Shown here: positions 1-8,242 of the stretch, piece by piece
How the letters are laid out: every line of letters begins with the position of its first letter
How positions within the stretch are numbered: the stretch's first letter is position 1
Assembly: GCF_021379005.1 (NCBI RefSeq)
Contig: NZ_CP075171.1
Coordinates: forward strand, 3,472,001 to 3,536,000
Source of the DNA: Leptodesmis sichuanensis A121
GTDB lineage: Bacteria; Cyanobacteriota; Cyanobacteriia; Leptolyngbyales; Leptolyngbyaceae
Direction of reading: 5' to 3'
Length of the DNA stretch: 64,000 nucleotides
The notes under the pieces: model-generated
Database searches by the model: none
Seen by the model: the letters and a program-made list of their open reading frames with translations, nothing else
What the model was told of the DNA's origin: nothing
Program-made: the position numbers and the translations under genes

Positions 1-191
1 GAGTCAGGGATGCTGCGATCGCCTTTGACTTTGTCCCCCTCTACCTGGAAACTCAGTCCCAAACCATTCATGGCTGGAATTTGTTGGATGTCTGTTTGAG
101 TGCAGGCGATATCCTCTACATGACTATTACCGCAAATCGGCTAGAGCAACTCTGGCAGGCCACTCCCTCTCTGTTTATGCGATCGATGTAG
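1..191 (+). CDS. C-terminal end of an unidentified protein (5' truncated)
   Basis: An open frame enters from the left edge and stops at TAG 189-191, giving about 62 residues that end in LWQATPSLFMRSM. The segment around IHGWNLLDVCLSAGDIL looks like the closing beta-rich part of a regulatory domain of the TrkA-C or NAD-binding potassium-channel type, where a hydrophobic patch is followed by a GD turn. This is a weak resemblance judged by eye. The next gene, miaE, starts 64 bases further on the same strand, so the two could share a transcript. The upstream part needed to name the protein lies outside the window. Confidence 0.45.
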   Translation, partial: VRDAAIAFDFVPLYLETQSQTIHGWNLLDVCLSAGDILYMTITANRLEQLWQATPSLFMRSM

Positions 192-255
192 AATCAATCT
201 TTGCTGGATTACCCTGAATATAGGGAGTGGGAAATAGGAAGCGGGAAAGGAAAGA

Positions 256-849
256 ATGACGGCTGGTACTCCGATTAAGTTTCTCAAGCAACCGACCTCA
301 GAAGCTTGGGTTAAGCAGGCATTGGCAAATCTGAATACGATTTTGCTGGATCACTCTCACTGTGAGCGTAAGGCGGCTGGAGTTGCCATCAATCTGATGT
401 TTCGCTATCCCTCCAATACCAAACTGGTGCGATCGTTGACGGCGATCGCGCAGGAAGAACTGGAACACTTTGATCAGGTAAACCAGCTCCTGGAACAGCG
501 GGGCATTCCCCTTGGCCCACTGGCTGCACCTCCTTATGGAGCCGGCCTCAATAAACAAATTCGGCCCCAGGAACCCGATCGTCTGCTGGATTCTCTCTTG
601 ATTTCTGGTTTGATTGAGGCCCGCAGCCATGAGCGATTGGGACTGTTAGCCACCCATTGTCCTGATCAAGAATTGGCCCGCTTCTATCGTGGCTTAATGG
701 CTTCGGAAGCCCGCCATTATGGCATCTACTGGGTGCTGGCGACGACCTATCACGATCGGGAGGTGGTCAGTCAACGCCTGGAAGAACTAGCCACCGTGGA
801 AAGTGAGTTATTAGCCACCCTACACCCAGAACCCAGAATTCATAGCTAA
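256..849 (+). CDS. miaE: tRNA-(ms2io6A) hydroxylase MiaE
   Basis: This 197-residue protein matches MiaE, a non-haem diiron monooxygenase that hydroxylates the isopentenyl group of 2-methylthio-N6-isopentenyl adenosine at position 37 of tRNAs reading UNN codons. The expected ligand set of a ferritin-like four-helix bundle is visible: E37 (in HCERKAAG), E68-x-x-H71 (in EELEHF), E121 (in GLIEARSHERL) and E151-x-x-H154 (in SEARHYG). The length is normal for the family. The ATG start follows a purine-rich stretch (GGGAAAGGAAAG). The GNAT gene begins four bases after the stop, so the two are probably co-transcribed. The family assignment is firm; activity is inferred from the intact metal site. Confidence 0.93.
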   Translation: MTAGTPIKFLKQPTSEAWVKQALANLNTILLDHSHCERKAAGVAINLMFRYPSNTKLVRSLTAIAQEELEHFDQVNQLLEQRGIPLGPLAAPPYGAGLNKQIRPQEPDRLLDSLLISGLIEARSHERLGLLATHCPDQELARFYRGLMASEARHYGIYWVLATTYHDREVVSQRLEELATVESELLATLHPEPRIHS

Positions 850-853
850 GGGT

Positions 854-1339
854 ATGCACCAGCGCTATCAAACATTTTTGATCCGGGACTGGCAACCGAG
901 CGATCGTGAACCCGCAGCAGCAGTGATTCGTTCCGTCCTGATGGAGTATGGCCTCGCCTGGGAACCGGAAGGAGCCGATCAGGATGTATTGAACGTAGAA
1001 GCCTGCTACCTGGAGCGTCATGGACAGTTTTGGGTGATTGAGCAACAGGGAGATTTGGTAGGAACTGGAGCCTATTACCCGATCCACCGGGGATACAAAG
1101 CAGTCGAAATCCGCAAAATGTATCTACGGCCAGAAGTGCGGGGGCAGGGATTAGGACGATTTCTGCTGCACCAGTTGGAAACGGCGATCGCGACCCACGG
1201 CTTTGCTGAAATTTGGGTGGAAACCGCCAGTGCTTTGAAGGAAGCCGTGATGCTCTATGAAACCAGTGGCTACGAACTGGCAACGGGAGTCGAGACAGCG
1301 CGGTGCGATCGAGTGTATGTGAAGAGGATTGGGGAATGA
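854..1339 (+). CDS. GNAT family N-acetyltransferase
   Basis: This 161-residue single-domain protein has the GNAT fold. The acetyl-CoA pyrophosphate-binding motif A is clear at about residues 95-105 (RPEVRGQGLGRFLL), and the C-terminal part carries the usual Y-x-x-x-G-Y/F strand (LYETSGYELATG). The N-terminal IRDWQPSDREPA is the typical first strand. These enzymes move an acetyl group from acetyl-CoA to an amine; the substrate cannot be read from sequence. The gene starts four bases after miaE, so they are likely one operon. The stop at 1339 faces the end of cobS, a convergent pair. Confidence 0.85.
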   Translation: MHQRYQTFLIRDWQPSDREPAAAVIRSVLMEYGLAWEPEGADQDVLNVEACYLERHGQFWVIEQQGDLVGTGAYYPIHRGYKAVEIRKMYLRPEVRGQGLGRFLLHQLETAIATHGFAEIWVETASALKEAVMLYETSGYELATGVETARCDRVYVKRIGE

Positions 1340-1383
1340 CAAAGGACAGATGATCAAAGACAACAGAACAGCCCCAAATTGCC

Positions 1384-2145
1384 TCACCTCAGTAGCACGG
1401 TTGCCAAAACCAATACCAGGGCTTCTGTCCATTCCACGATCGCCCCGTAGGTATCCCCCGTTTGTCCGCCCAGCTTGTAATTGAACCAGGCTCCTGTCAG
1501 CAGGGCGATCGTGCAGCCGCTCAGGGCCATTGTGATTGCCGATTGCCAACTGATGAAATGGCACCCTGCTAGTAAACCACTCCATCCCAAAAGCAGGAAC
1601 AATGAGGGAACCGCTGCCCACAGGGAATGAATGGCAGCTTTGTGGAAGGCTCCTTTGCCCTCTGGTTTGAGGTAGGGATCACGAGCGATCGCCACCAGTT
1701 GTCCCCAGCGGCCCCAGCCTGCGGCTCCCACCAGAGCAAACCAGCGGTCAGAGTCCAGACTGACCAGGGCGGTAGTTTTGAGGAGCAGAATGGCGATCGC
1801 AGCCATTACCCCAAAGGCTCCGGTTCGGCTATCAGCCATCACCTCCAGCCGTCGTTGAGGATCCAGCACGGCCAGTCCATCTGCGGTATCCATTGCGCCA
1901 TCCAGATGCAGGCCACCTGTAATTGTCAGCCAGAGCAACACCAGGATGGCACTTCGTACCAGGATTGGCATTCCTGTCACCTGTAAGGTTTGATCGATCG
2001 CCCCCAGAGCACCACCGATTCCCAGGCCAATCCCAGGTGCCCAACGAGCAATTCCGTGAAAATTGAGAGGTAGCCGTTGCGGAACAGGTATGCATGTATA
2101 GAAGGCCAGGGCACCTAAACCTGTAAAGACGAGCGATCGCAACAT
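1384..2145 (-). CDS. cobS: adenosylcobinamide-GDP ribazoletransferase CobS
   Basis: CobS (CobV) joins adenosylcobinamide-GDP and alpha-ribazole in the last steps of cobamide synthesis and sits in the membrane. The 253-residue product has the family's polytopic pattern and its signature GGLHLDGAMDTADGL near residues 77-91, with the acidic residues that bind Mg2+, followed by a second conserved block, VMADSRTGAFGVMA. The length is normal. The ATG lies 315 bases from the divergent hypothetical gene at 2461. No other cobalamin genes are in the window and no B12 riboswitch was recognised upstream. Confidence 0.93.
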   Translation of the reverse strand: MLRSLVFTGLGALAFYTCIPVPQRLPLNFHGIARWAPGIGLGIGGALGAIDQTLQVTGMPILVRSAILVLLWLTITGGLHLDGAMDTADGLAVLDPQRRLEVMADSRTGAFGVMAAIAILLLKTTALVSLDSDRWFALVGAAGWGRWGQLVAIARDPYLKPEGKGAFHKAAIHSLWAAVPSLFLLLGWSGLLAGCHFISWQSAITMALSGCTIALLTGAWFNYKLGGQTGDTYGAIVEWTEALVLVLATVLLR

Positions 2146-2460
2146 TTTCGTTATGAAAGTTTAATCTTCCTGCCTTGCTTAAAAACTGGCAAGCTACATT
2201 TAGTGGAAAGAATTCGAAGATATATCCAGATGTAGAGGAAGTTTAAAATCTAGCATTTGACCGACTAATTTCAATTGATCTCGCTGCGGCTAGCCAAAAA
2301 TCTTGGAGTAAAATTGGTTCATGCGCAATCAACCCATGCCCCTCATACTATTGCTCTTTACTACATCCTTATTTCTACGTCAACGGCCAGTTTTTTAATG
2401 AACTTGGTTTGGTTTAACGTTCAAGTTTCAGGCTTGTTTTAGTTCAGAGGCTATCTCTCC
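2146..2460. other. divergent intergenic region, cobS / 2461 gene
   Basis: These 315 bases separate two divergent genes and must hold both promoters. The region is AT-rich with no convincing -10/-35 pair, and neither the B12 box nor the paired stems of a cobalamin riboswitch were found on the cobS side. No open frame of note is present. Confidence 0.4.
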
Positions 2461-2919
2461 ATGAGTTATGAACACCTTCCTGGCAGTAAGCGATCGATCG
2501 CTCCCTGCATTATTGATGCTGGCACAATTGTCAACAAGCAGGATATGCATAGGCTTCTTACTGACTTAGGGCGAGTGCGCTACGTACATACCCAGGATGG
2601 TCTCCTGACCAGTCAGGGAGAGGGCTATATTCTTGAAGTGTTTGCAGATCCCCAGCGTTCTACGCTAGTAGCCAATCATGCGCTCTACTTAAATGTTCAT
2701 AGTTTTGATTATTTAGAACTAGGTCAATCTGCTGAGCATCAACCTTATTTTGATCTGATTCAGGATAGCCGCACACTCCGTCTCATCCCGCTATCTAACC
2801 CCTTATTGGATCAACATCAGCGAGAACTCAATGTCGCTGCACTTGAAGCAGTTGTTGCAGAAGTTTTATCCGCCAACTGGGATGTTCAGATTGATGACGA
2901 TGAGCAGTTCTCTTTCTGA
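2461..2919 (+). CDS. conserved hypothetical protein, 152 aa
   Basis: This is a soluble acidic protein of 152 residues with no signal peptide or membrane segment. The middle (RSTLVANHALYLNVHSFDYL) looks like alternating beta strands, and the C-terminus is strongly acidic (DVQIDDDEQFSF). Codon use and its HIP1 site resemble neighbouring genes, so it looks native. I believe it belongs to a family of uncharacterised cyanobacterial proteins but cannot name a domain. It stands alone: cobS is divergent, and a 620-base non-coding stretch follows. Confidence 0.7.
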   Translation: MSYEHLPGSKRSIAPCIIDAGTIVNKQDMHRLLTDLGRVRYVHTQDGLLTSQGEGYILEVFADPQRSTLVANHALYLNVHSFDYLELGQSAEHQPYFDLIQDSRTLRLIPLSNPLLDQHQRELNVAALEAVVAEVLSANWDVQIDDDEQFSF

Positions 2920-3540
2920 ATTAGACCGTAGCACTCCTGGTTAACTGACAAAATCATGTGCCCTCATCCCCAACCTTTCTCCCTCCTTCTGGAGGGGGTG
3001 TGGGGGACGTAGCCGTCCTCCACAGCGGGGGGTTTGGGGGGCTGCCACCCAAGTCAGGAGTTTAGGTGTAACGGTTGGATTGCGGTGACAGCCACGTCTC
3101 AATGACTTGTGTGTACACGGTAGCTCCTGTGGGAGAGGGTGGTTTGGGAGAAACAGGGTGTGCCTTAAAAATGCTGAGAAGGGTGTGCTGAGAAAAATTC
3201 GTACTCAGTATTCAGCGCTTACATGGTTTTATCCCAACCAGGAATCAGGTTCTCAACCAGCCAGGGTCGAGATACGGGGATAGCCAGGATTGCGGCCATT
3301 TAATAGGCTCTCTAATTGGCAGGTATTTACACCGTTAAGTCATCGGATTTTTGTCAAGAATTTATGAAGGTAATATTTTTTACTTAGACGATAGGTAGTA
3401 TCAAGTTTTATCAGGACTCTATCAGCCCTAAGGATGATGACAGTCTTAAGCTTTTCTATCCAAACAAAAGACTGGCTTAGGGGGTAGTTTACAGTTGCTT
3501 CTACTCTATAAGTAAAATTTTTGGCTCCGGCTCGATTGCA
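2920..3540. other. 620-base non-coding region with G/C-rich repeat
   Basis: No supported gene lies here. Bases about 2960-3050 hold a C-rich then G-rich tract containing the short palindrome CCCTCCTTCTGGAGGG and a run of GGGGGG blocks, which resembles dispersed repeats common between cyanobacterial genes. The remainder (3060-3540) is ordinary AT-richer sequence and presumably holds the promoter of the peptidase gene at 3541. I could not fix a -10/-35 pair. Confidence 0.45.
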
Positions 3541-4959
3541 ATGTCAGTACATTCTCTTTTCGATACAGCGCCCCCGATTTTGGAGGGCAACGCTTTAGAG
3601 CGCCCACTTCCGTCATCCGGATACTTCTTTAATCCGGGTTTTGATCGCGCTCATGCAATCTCTATCAACCAGTCATTTCAGTTTGGGGCTTCTGGCTTTT
3701 CCTGGTGCTCCTGTTCGGCCGCTGCCCCTGTGAGTGCGCTACCACCAACGGCTCAATATGCGCGACCAGAGCCGCCCGTAGCTAATCTTGTGATTCTGGT
3801 AACAGATTCTACGCTTGTCAGTGATCCCAACATTTCTGAAAGTAGCAAATCTGAAATCGATCGCCTCCCCACTCCTGGGGCTGAGTTTCCTGCAAACGCT
3901 TCTTATACGTCTGATCCAATCACCATTAGTCAGTTTTCCTTTAGTTTTCAGGAAGGGGCGAGTGGAACCTTCCAAATTCAACTGAATCAGGCTCCGACCT
4001 CCAACGTTACCCTTACTTTCACAGGCGGAGATTTTTTAGTGGTAGACGCGGATGGAGATCTGCGCAACGGCACTCAAACCAGTCTCACGATTACCCCAGA
4101 AACCTGGCAACAGGCTCGTACTGTCTGGTTTATTGCAGAAGCTGATTCCGTAAGTACCGATCGCACCTCCGGCAATACGATTTGTTATTCCCTCAGCGGC
4201 GGACTTACGTTCAACGGTATGTATGACCTGGGAACGATCGCTAATACCTATGCACCGGATCCCACTCGCTTCAACATTGACCTGGACTTCCGCAATGATG
4301 TCTTGGGCTTCTGGACTCCAGAGCGACAGGCGATCGCTCAGAAGGCTGCCAATGATTGGGCAAATTGGATTGCCGATCGCTGGAGTGGCCTGCAACTGAA
4401 TAACGCCATTCAGATACTAGACAACGGCTTCCCTAGCCAATCGACTTTTACGACCAAACGGTATGTTGACGATGTACTGGTATTTGTCAATGCCATCAGT
4501 TCAGGTGGACTAATCGGTGGGTATGGTGGCCCAGAATATGAATTTGGTGGCTGGATCACACCCAATGGCACGGGATCTATGCCACGAGTAGGACAGATTG
4601 CGATCGACACTTCGGTGAGCGACACTTATCTCTACAATGCCGTTTTACATGAGCTAGGCCATGTTCTGGGATTGGTGGGCATGAATTGGGCCGGATATCT
4701 GCAAGAGGACTTGAGTACCCCACAAACAGCAGTCTTCAAGGGCTACTATGCCACTATAGCCAATGGGGGTAGCCCCATTCCCTTGCAATCCCAGGATGGC
4801 CCCAATTCCGTAACCGGAACCTACAACTACTATCATCCTGCGTCTCAGGTGTTTTCCGTAATGTCCTATAGTTGGCTCTATTCAGTGAGTGGCCCGACGG
4901 CGATCGACTATGCGATGCTGGCCGACAGTGGCTATCACATCTATGGCATCAATGCTTAG
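3541..4959 (+). CDS. leishmanolysin-like (M8-type) zinc metallopeptidase with Calx-beta-like domain
   Basis: The product has 472 residues. Residues 1-110 are low in structure. Residues about 125-235 resemble a Calx-beta-type repeat (SLTITPETWQQARTVWF), as in large secreted cyanobacterial proteins. Residues 240-472 form a zincin domain. HELGH at 370-374 gives two zinc histidines and the catalytic glutamate, followed by the glycine G377. Position 380, where matrixins carry the third histidine, is glycine. Instead, H432 in GTYNYYHPASQVFS lies 58 residues later, nine before a Met-turn (VMSYSW, M441), which is the leishmanolysin arrangement. No classical signal peptide is visible, so the export route is unknown. 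The fold call is inferred from motif order; the substrate is unknown. Confidence 0.7.
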   Translation: MSVHSLFDTAPPILEGNALERPLPSSGYFFNPGFDRAHAISINQSFQFGASGFSWCSCSAAAPVSALPPTAQYARPEPPVANLVILVTDSTLVSDPNISESSKSEIDRLPTPGAEFPANASYTSDPITISQFSFSFQEGASGTFQIQLNQAPTSNVTLTFTGGDFLVVDADGDLRNGTQTSLTITPETWQQARTVWFIAEADSVSTDRTSGNTICYSLSGGLTFNGMYDLGTIANTYAPDPTRFNIDLDFRNDVLGFWTPERQAIAQKAANDWANWIADRWSGLQLNNAIQILDNGFPSQSTFTTKRYVDDVLVFVNAISSGGLIGGYGGPEYEFGGWITPNGTGSMPRVGQIAIDTSVSDTYLYNAVLHELGHVLGLVGMNWAGYLQEDLSTPQTAVFKGYYATIANGGSPIPLQSQDGPNSVTGTYNYYHPASQVFSVMSYSWLYSVSGPTAIDYAMLADSGYHIYGINA

Positions 4960-5066
4960 GGAACTTCTAGAAACCCCGAAAATCTGTAGGGACAGGTTTA
5001 GCCACAGTTTCTAACACTCAACCAGAATTTGCAGACAAAACCTGTTCCTATAGGCATCTGCCAGGA

Positions 5067-6146
5067 TCACAATTTAACCGGGTCTAAAATCAGATCTTTT
5101 ACTTTTTTCGCCGTAGCAGGAGCGAGCAAGACTCCGTTGCGGTAGTGTCCTGAAGCTAGAATTACGTTGGAATAGCCAGAAAGTTTTTCAATAATTGGGG
5201 CGGGACGACCTTCAGGACGAGGGCGTAGTCCCTGCCAATGGTGCAACCGGGTTGCTTGTTGCAGAGCAGGACAGAAGGCGATCGCTTGCTGCATCATCTG
5301 TTCTAGGGCCGCGGGATCGGGGAGTGGGGGGTGGAGATCGGGGAATTCGACAGTTGCGCCGATCCAGTATTCATTTTTGCCGAGGGGAACTAGATGGACA
5401 TCATTTCCAGTAATAACAGGTTGTAAAGTGGGATGGCCCAACGGCTGGGGAACTTTGACTCGCACCGCCTGTCCCAATACGGGTCGAATATCTACCGTTT
5501 GCTGAAGCTGGGTAGTCAGGGAAGTGGACCCTAATCCGGCTGCGATGACTAACCAATCCGTATCCAGGGAACCTGTGGGGGTGTGAAGCTGCAGGCCGTT
5601 GGCCTCAATTCCGGTAACAGGTGTGTCAAACTGGCAGCTAACGCCATTGTGTTGAGCCGCTTCAATCAGAGCCAGCGTAATGGCTGTGGGATCAATTTGT
5701 CGATCGCATGGAGAATAGACCGCCCCAATGATGCCATCCAGGTTGAGTTGGGGGTAATGGGTAGCCAGGTAAGCTCGATCGCCAATCTCCAGTTGCCACC
5801 CCTGGGATGCCCGTAGGGAGGCCAGCGATCGCCATGTATCCAGATCATCGCCCTCGCAGCAAAGGCGCAGGATACCCTGGCGGTTAAACAGAATCCTGCG
5901 TCCGGTGATTGCTTCCAGTTGAGGCACCCACTCGTTGTACTGCTGGATGCCAAACAACCGCATCTGTAAATTGTTCCCTTTGGACTTCTGGCTGATGGCT
6001 CCCATCAACACTCCCAAAGCTGCTCTACTACAGGCTTGAGCAGGTTGTTGAGCATCCAGCACGGTCACCTTTAGCCCAGGAACCTGGCTAAGTTCAAAGG
6101 CGATCGCAGCTCCAACAATACCGCATCCAACTACCGTAACCTTCAT
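5067..6146 (-). CDS. FAD-dependent amine/glycine oxidase (DAO family, ThiO-like)
   Basis: This 359-residue protein opens with a dinucleotide-binding motif, VVGCGIVGAAIAFELS (GxGxxG at residues 7-12), followed by the acidic end of strand two (VTVLDA). It ends with the DAO-family block LRPRPEGRPAPIIE and the FAD-contacting segment ASGHYRNGVLLAPATA. It should oxidise a small amine or D-amino acid to an imine with O2 as acceptor; a ThiO-type glycine oxidase feeding thiazole synthesis is one option, but no thiamine gene is adjacent. Its ATG overlaps the psbQ stop by one base (TAATG), so it is probably translated by coupling from psbQ mRNA, an unusual partnership. Confidence 0.82.
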   Translation of the reverse strand: MKVTVVGCGIVGAAIAFELSQVPGLKVTVLDAQQPAQACSRAALGVLMGAISQKSKGNNLQMRLFGIQQYNEWVPQLEAITGRRILFNRQGILRLCCEGDDLDTWRSLASLRASQGWQLEIGDRAYLATHYPQLNLDGIIGAVYSPCDRQIDPTAITLALIEAAQHNGVSCQFDTPVTGIEANGLQLHTPTGSLDTDWLVIAAGLGSTSLTTQLQQTVDIRPVLGQAVRVKVPQPLGHPTLQPVITGNDVHLVPLGKNEYWIGATVEFPDLHPPLPDPAALEQMMQQAIAFCPALQQATRLHHWQGLRPRPEGRPAPIIEKLSGYSNVILASGHYRNGVLLAPATAKKVKDLILDPVKL

Positions 6147-6751
6147 TACTCCTCTGATGGAGCCAGGTTTTCCTCTACCGCAGATTCAGTGGCTTCCGGT
6201 TCGGCAACAGGCGGTGGGGTTTCTTCCTTGGGGGCAAACAGTTGTAACCGAGGCTTCTCAGGTTCGGGTTTGGCGGCTGCCGCAGGCTTGGGTCGGGCCG
6301 CTTCGGGAACTAAGGCCAGAAAGGCATCAAAGTCTTTGATCGTACTGGCATATTTCCGAATAGCGACCTGATAGTTATTGTCTTGGGCGGCCTGATCGAT
6401 CGCAATCAGATCGTCAAAAACAGTCTTTGCCAGCGTTTGAGCACTCTTCTGGGCATCAGGTAGGAGGGTGCGGGAGAGATTCTGCATTTGAATTCGCAAT
6501 TCTCCCAGAGGGCCACGGATAAAGTTCCGGGTAAAAGTCCAATCTTTGCGCGTAATCAGGGGAGCCAATTCTGGCAGGCGATCGCGCATCGTTTGGAGTT
6601 CCGCGGCATAAGCCTGAATTTGTTCCAGTTGCTCCGCCGTATAGGTGGGGGGCTGCTTCACTTTTTTGGCCGCCTCTGCATGGCCCACATTGAGCAGAAA
6701 TGCTGTTACCAGAGCCAGGATGCAAGCCACAACAGACCGATAGTTCAACAT
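6146..6751 (-). CDS. psbQ: photosystem II protein PsbQ (CyanoQ)
   Basis: PsbQ is a lumenal extrinsic subunit that stabilises photosystem II near the oxygen-evolving site. Residues 1-28 form a signal peptide (VVACILALVTAFLLNVGHAEA). The helical core has the family signatures DWTFTRNFIRGPLGELR near residues 70-86 and NLSRTLLPDAQ near 92-102. The core fits the known four-helix bundle. Two oddities are seen: no lipobox cysteine follows the signal, although several cyanobacterial PsbQ proteins are lipoproteins, and a Pro/Glu/Ala-rich tail of about 50 residues extends beyond the usual end. The stop overlaps the start of the FAD oxidase gene. Confidence 0.85.
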   Translation of the reverse strand: MLNYRSVVACILALVTAFLLNVGHAEAAKKVKQPPTYTAEQLEQIQAYAAELQTMRDRLPELAPLITRKDWTFTRNFIRGPLGELRIQMQNLSRTLLPDAQKSAQTLAKTVFDDLIAIDQAAQDNNYQVAIRKYASTIKDFDAFLALVPEAARPKPAAAAKPEPEKPRLQLFAPKEETPPPVAEPEATESAVEENLAPSEE

Positions 6752-7003
6752 AATGCTAATTCATTAACTGTGATAGGTTTCTCTATATGTACCAGATAAA
6801 GCGCTGTCTGGAGGAAAAGGCAGTTAGCCAGGGCCAACTGTGAAAAAGATGCTTGAAAGCATGAGAATTCGACTCGTAAAGTAATGTATCTCAAAATCTG
6901 TTTGAACGTCCGCCTGAATCAGTAAATTACATCAGCTCTCTTGCAGTAAACAGCCGAAAGACTGACTGCTCAATTATGATCAATGGAGCGACGATAAGTA
7001 TCT

Positions 7004-8242
7004 ATGGTGGAACGGGAACAGTTTGGGCAGCTCAATCGCCGATCACTGCTGGTGGGAATGGCGAGTTGGGCCATTGGTCAGGGGCTACTGGGATGTAGTC
7101 AACAAAATTCTATACCGTTGACGATCGAGATGCTGCGGGCCTCGATTCCCTCGCAACTTCTGCAACGGTTTCGTCAACAGGTAAAACAGTCAACACCGTC
7201 TGTTGCCCTCAATGTTGTGTCTGAAGCACAACTACAGATCCTGTTTTCCCAACTGCAAAGCTGGCAGCAATCCAGCCAACAACCCCAATCGGCCTCATCC
7301 AGATCCTGGTTCGATCAAATTCCCTTTCTGGGTAAAGGGAAAACAGGAATTCCAGATTTGGTGACATTGGGGGATTTTTGGTTATCAAATGCGGTGAAGC
7401 AGGGGTTACTGCAACCTTTTAGTGAAACCGATCGTGCCGGATTAACGAGTTGGCCTCAACTGGTGAACAATCCCAAGTTGTCAGAAATCCTGCTGCGAAA
7501 TGACCAGGGACAGGTGGATGCCAGGGGACAGGTGTGGGGCATTCCCTACCGTTTAAGCAGCACTGTGATTGCTTACCGTCAGGATATTCTGAAGCAACGT
7601 GGATTGCCACCCCCAACTGACTGGCAGGATTTATGGCGGCCTGAGTTTCGAGGGCGTATTTCCCTGCTGAACCAACCCCGCGAGGTCATTGGGTTAGCCC
7701 TCAAGAAATTGGGCCACTCCTACAACACCGAAGACTTAGCCACCGTTGCGGATCTAAAGCCAACGTTGCAAGCTTTGAATCAGCAGGCGAAGTTTTACAG
7801 CTCAGATGCCTATTTACAGCCTTTGATGCTGGACGATACCTGGATTGCGGTCGGTTGGTCACTGGATGTGCTGCCTTTGGGCGATCGCCTGTCTAAAATT
7901 GCGGCGGTGATTCCTGCATCAGGGACAGCCTTGTCTGCTGATCTATGGGTACGCCCCAAAACCGCTGTAGCGAAATTATCCGCTCCCGCTCTTGCCTGGT
8001 TGGATTTCTGGTGGCAACCAGAGATTGCCGCTCAATTGTCTTTGCTCACCTGGGGCATTTCCCCGGCCTTACTGGGCCAGCCTTTGGATCAACTGCCAGA
8101 GGACTTAAGAGACCATCCGCTGCTTTTCCCAGAGGGCAAAGTTTTGCAGGCCAGTGAATTTCTCAAACCGTTGCCGGAAAAATCGTTGCAGCAATATCAA
8201 CAGGTTTGGGCTGAAATGCGCTCGCCCGTTGCGGCTACTTGA
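7004..8242 (+). CDS. periplasmic solute-binding lipoprotein (ABC transporter, polyamine/iron-type)
   Basis: This 412-residue protein begins with a twin-arginine-like signal (NRRSLLVGMAS, R12-R13) ending in a lipobox LLGC with C31 as the lipidation site. The rest has the layout of family 1 or PotD-like extracellular solute-binding proteins: a middle block WGIPYRLSSTVIAYRQDIL, then WQDLWRPEFRGRISLLNQPR, and a hinge region. It should hand a small ligand to an inner-membrane permease, but no permease or ATPase gene is adjacent, so its partner lies elsewhere. The ligand cannot be read. Its last eight bases overlap the end of the convergent gene at 8235. Confidence 0.8.
   Translation: MVEREQFGQLNRRSLLVGMASWAIGQGLLGCSQQNSIPLTIEMLRASIPSQLLQRFRQQVKQSTPSVALNVVSEAQLQILFSQLQSWQQSSQQPQSASSRSWFDQIPFLGKGKTGIPDLVTLGDFWLSNAVKQGLLQPFSETDRAGLTSWPQLVNNPKLSEILLRNDQGQVDARGQVWGIPYRLSSTVIAYRQDILKQRGLPPPTDWQDLWRPEFRGRISLLNQPREVIGLALKKLGHSYNTEDLATVADLKPTLQALNQQAKFYSSDAYLQPLMLDDTWIAVGWSLDVLPLGDRLSKIAAVIPASGTALSADLWVRPKTAVAKLSAPALAWLDFWWQPEIAAQLSLLTWGISPALLGQPLDQLPEDLRDHPLLFPEGKVLQASEFLKPLPEKSLQQYQQVWAEMRSPVAAT

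Noticed and set aside
846..1283. 145-codon minus-strand frame antisense to the GNAT gene
   Set aside because: It lies wholly opposite a well-supported gene and shows no recognisable protein pattern; a shadow frame.
2146..2460. Cobalamin riboswitch upstream of cobS
   Set aside because: I looked for the B12 box and paired core elements on the cobS strand and found neither.
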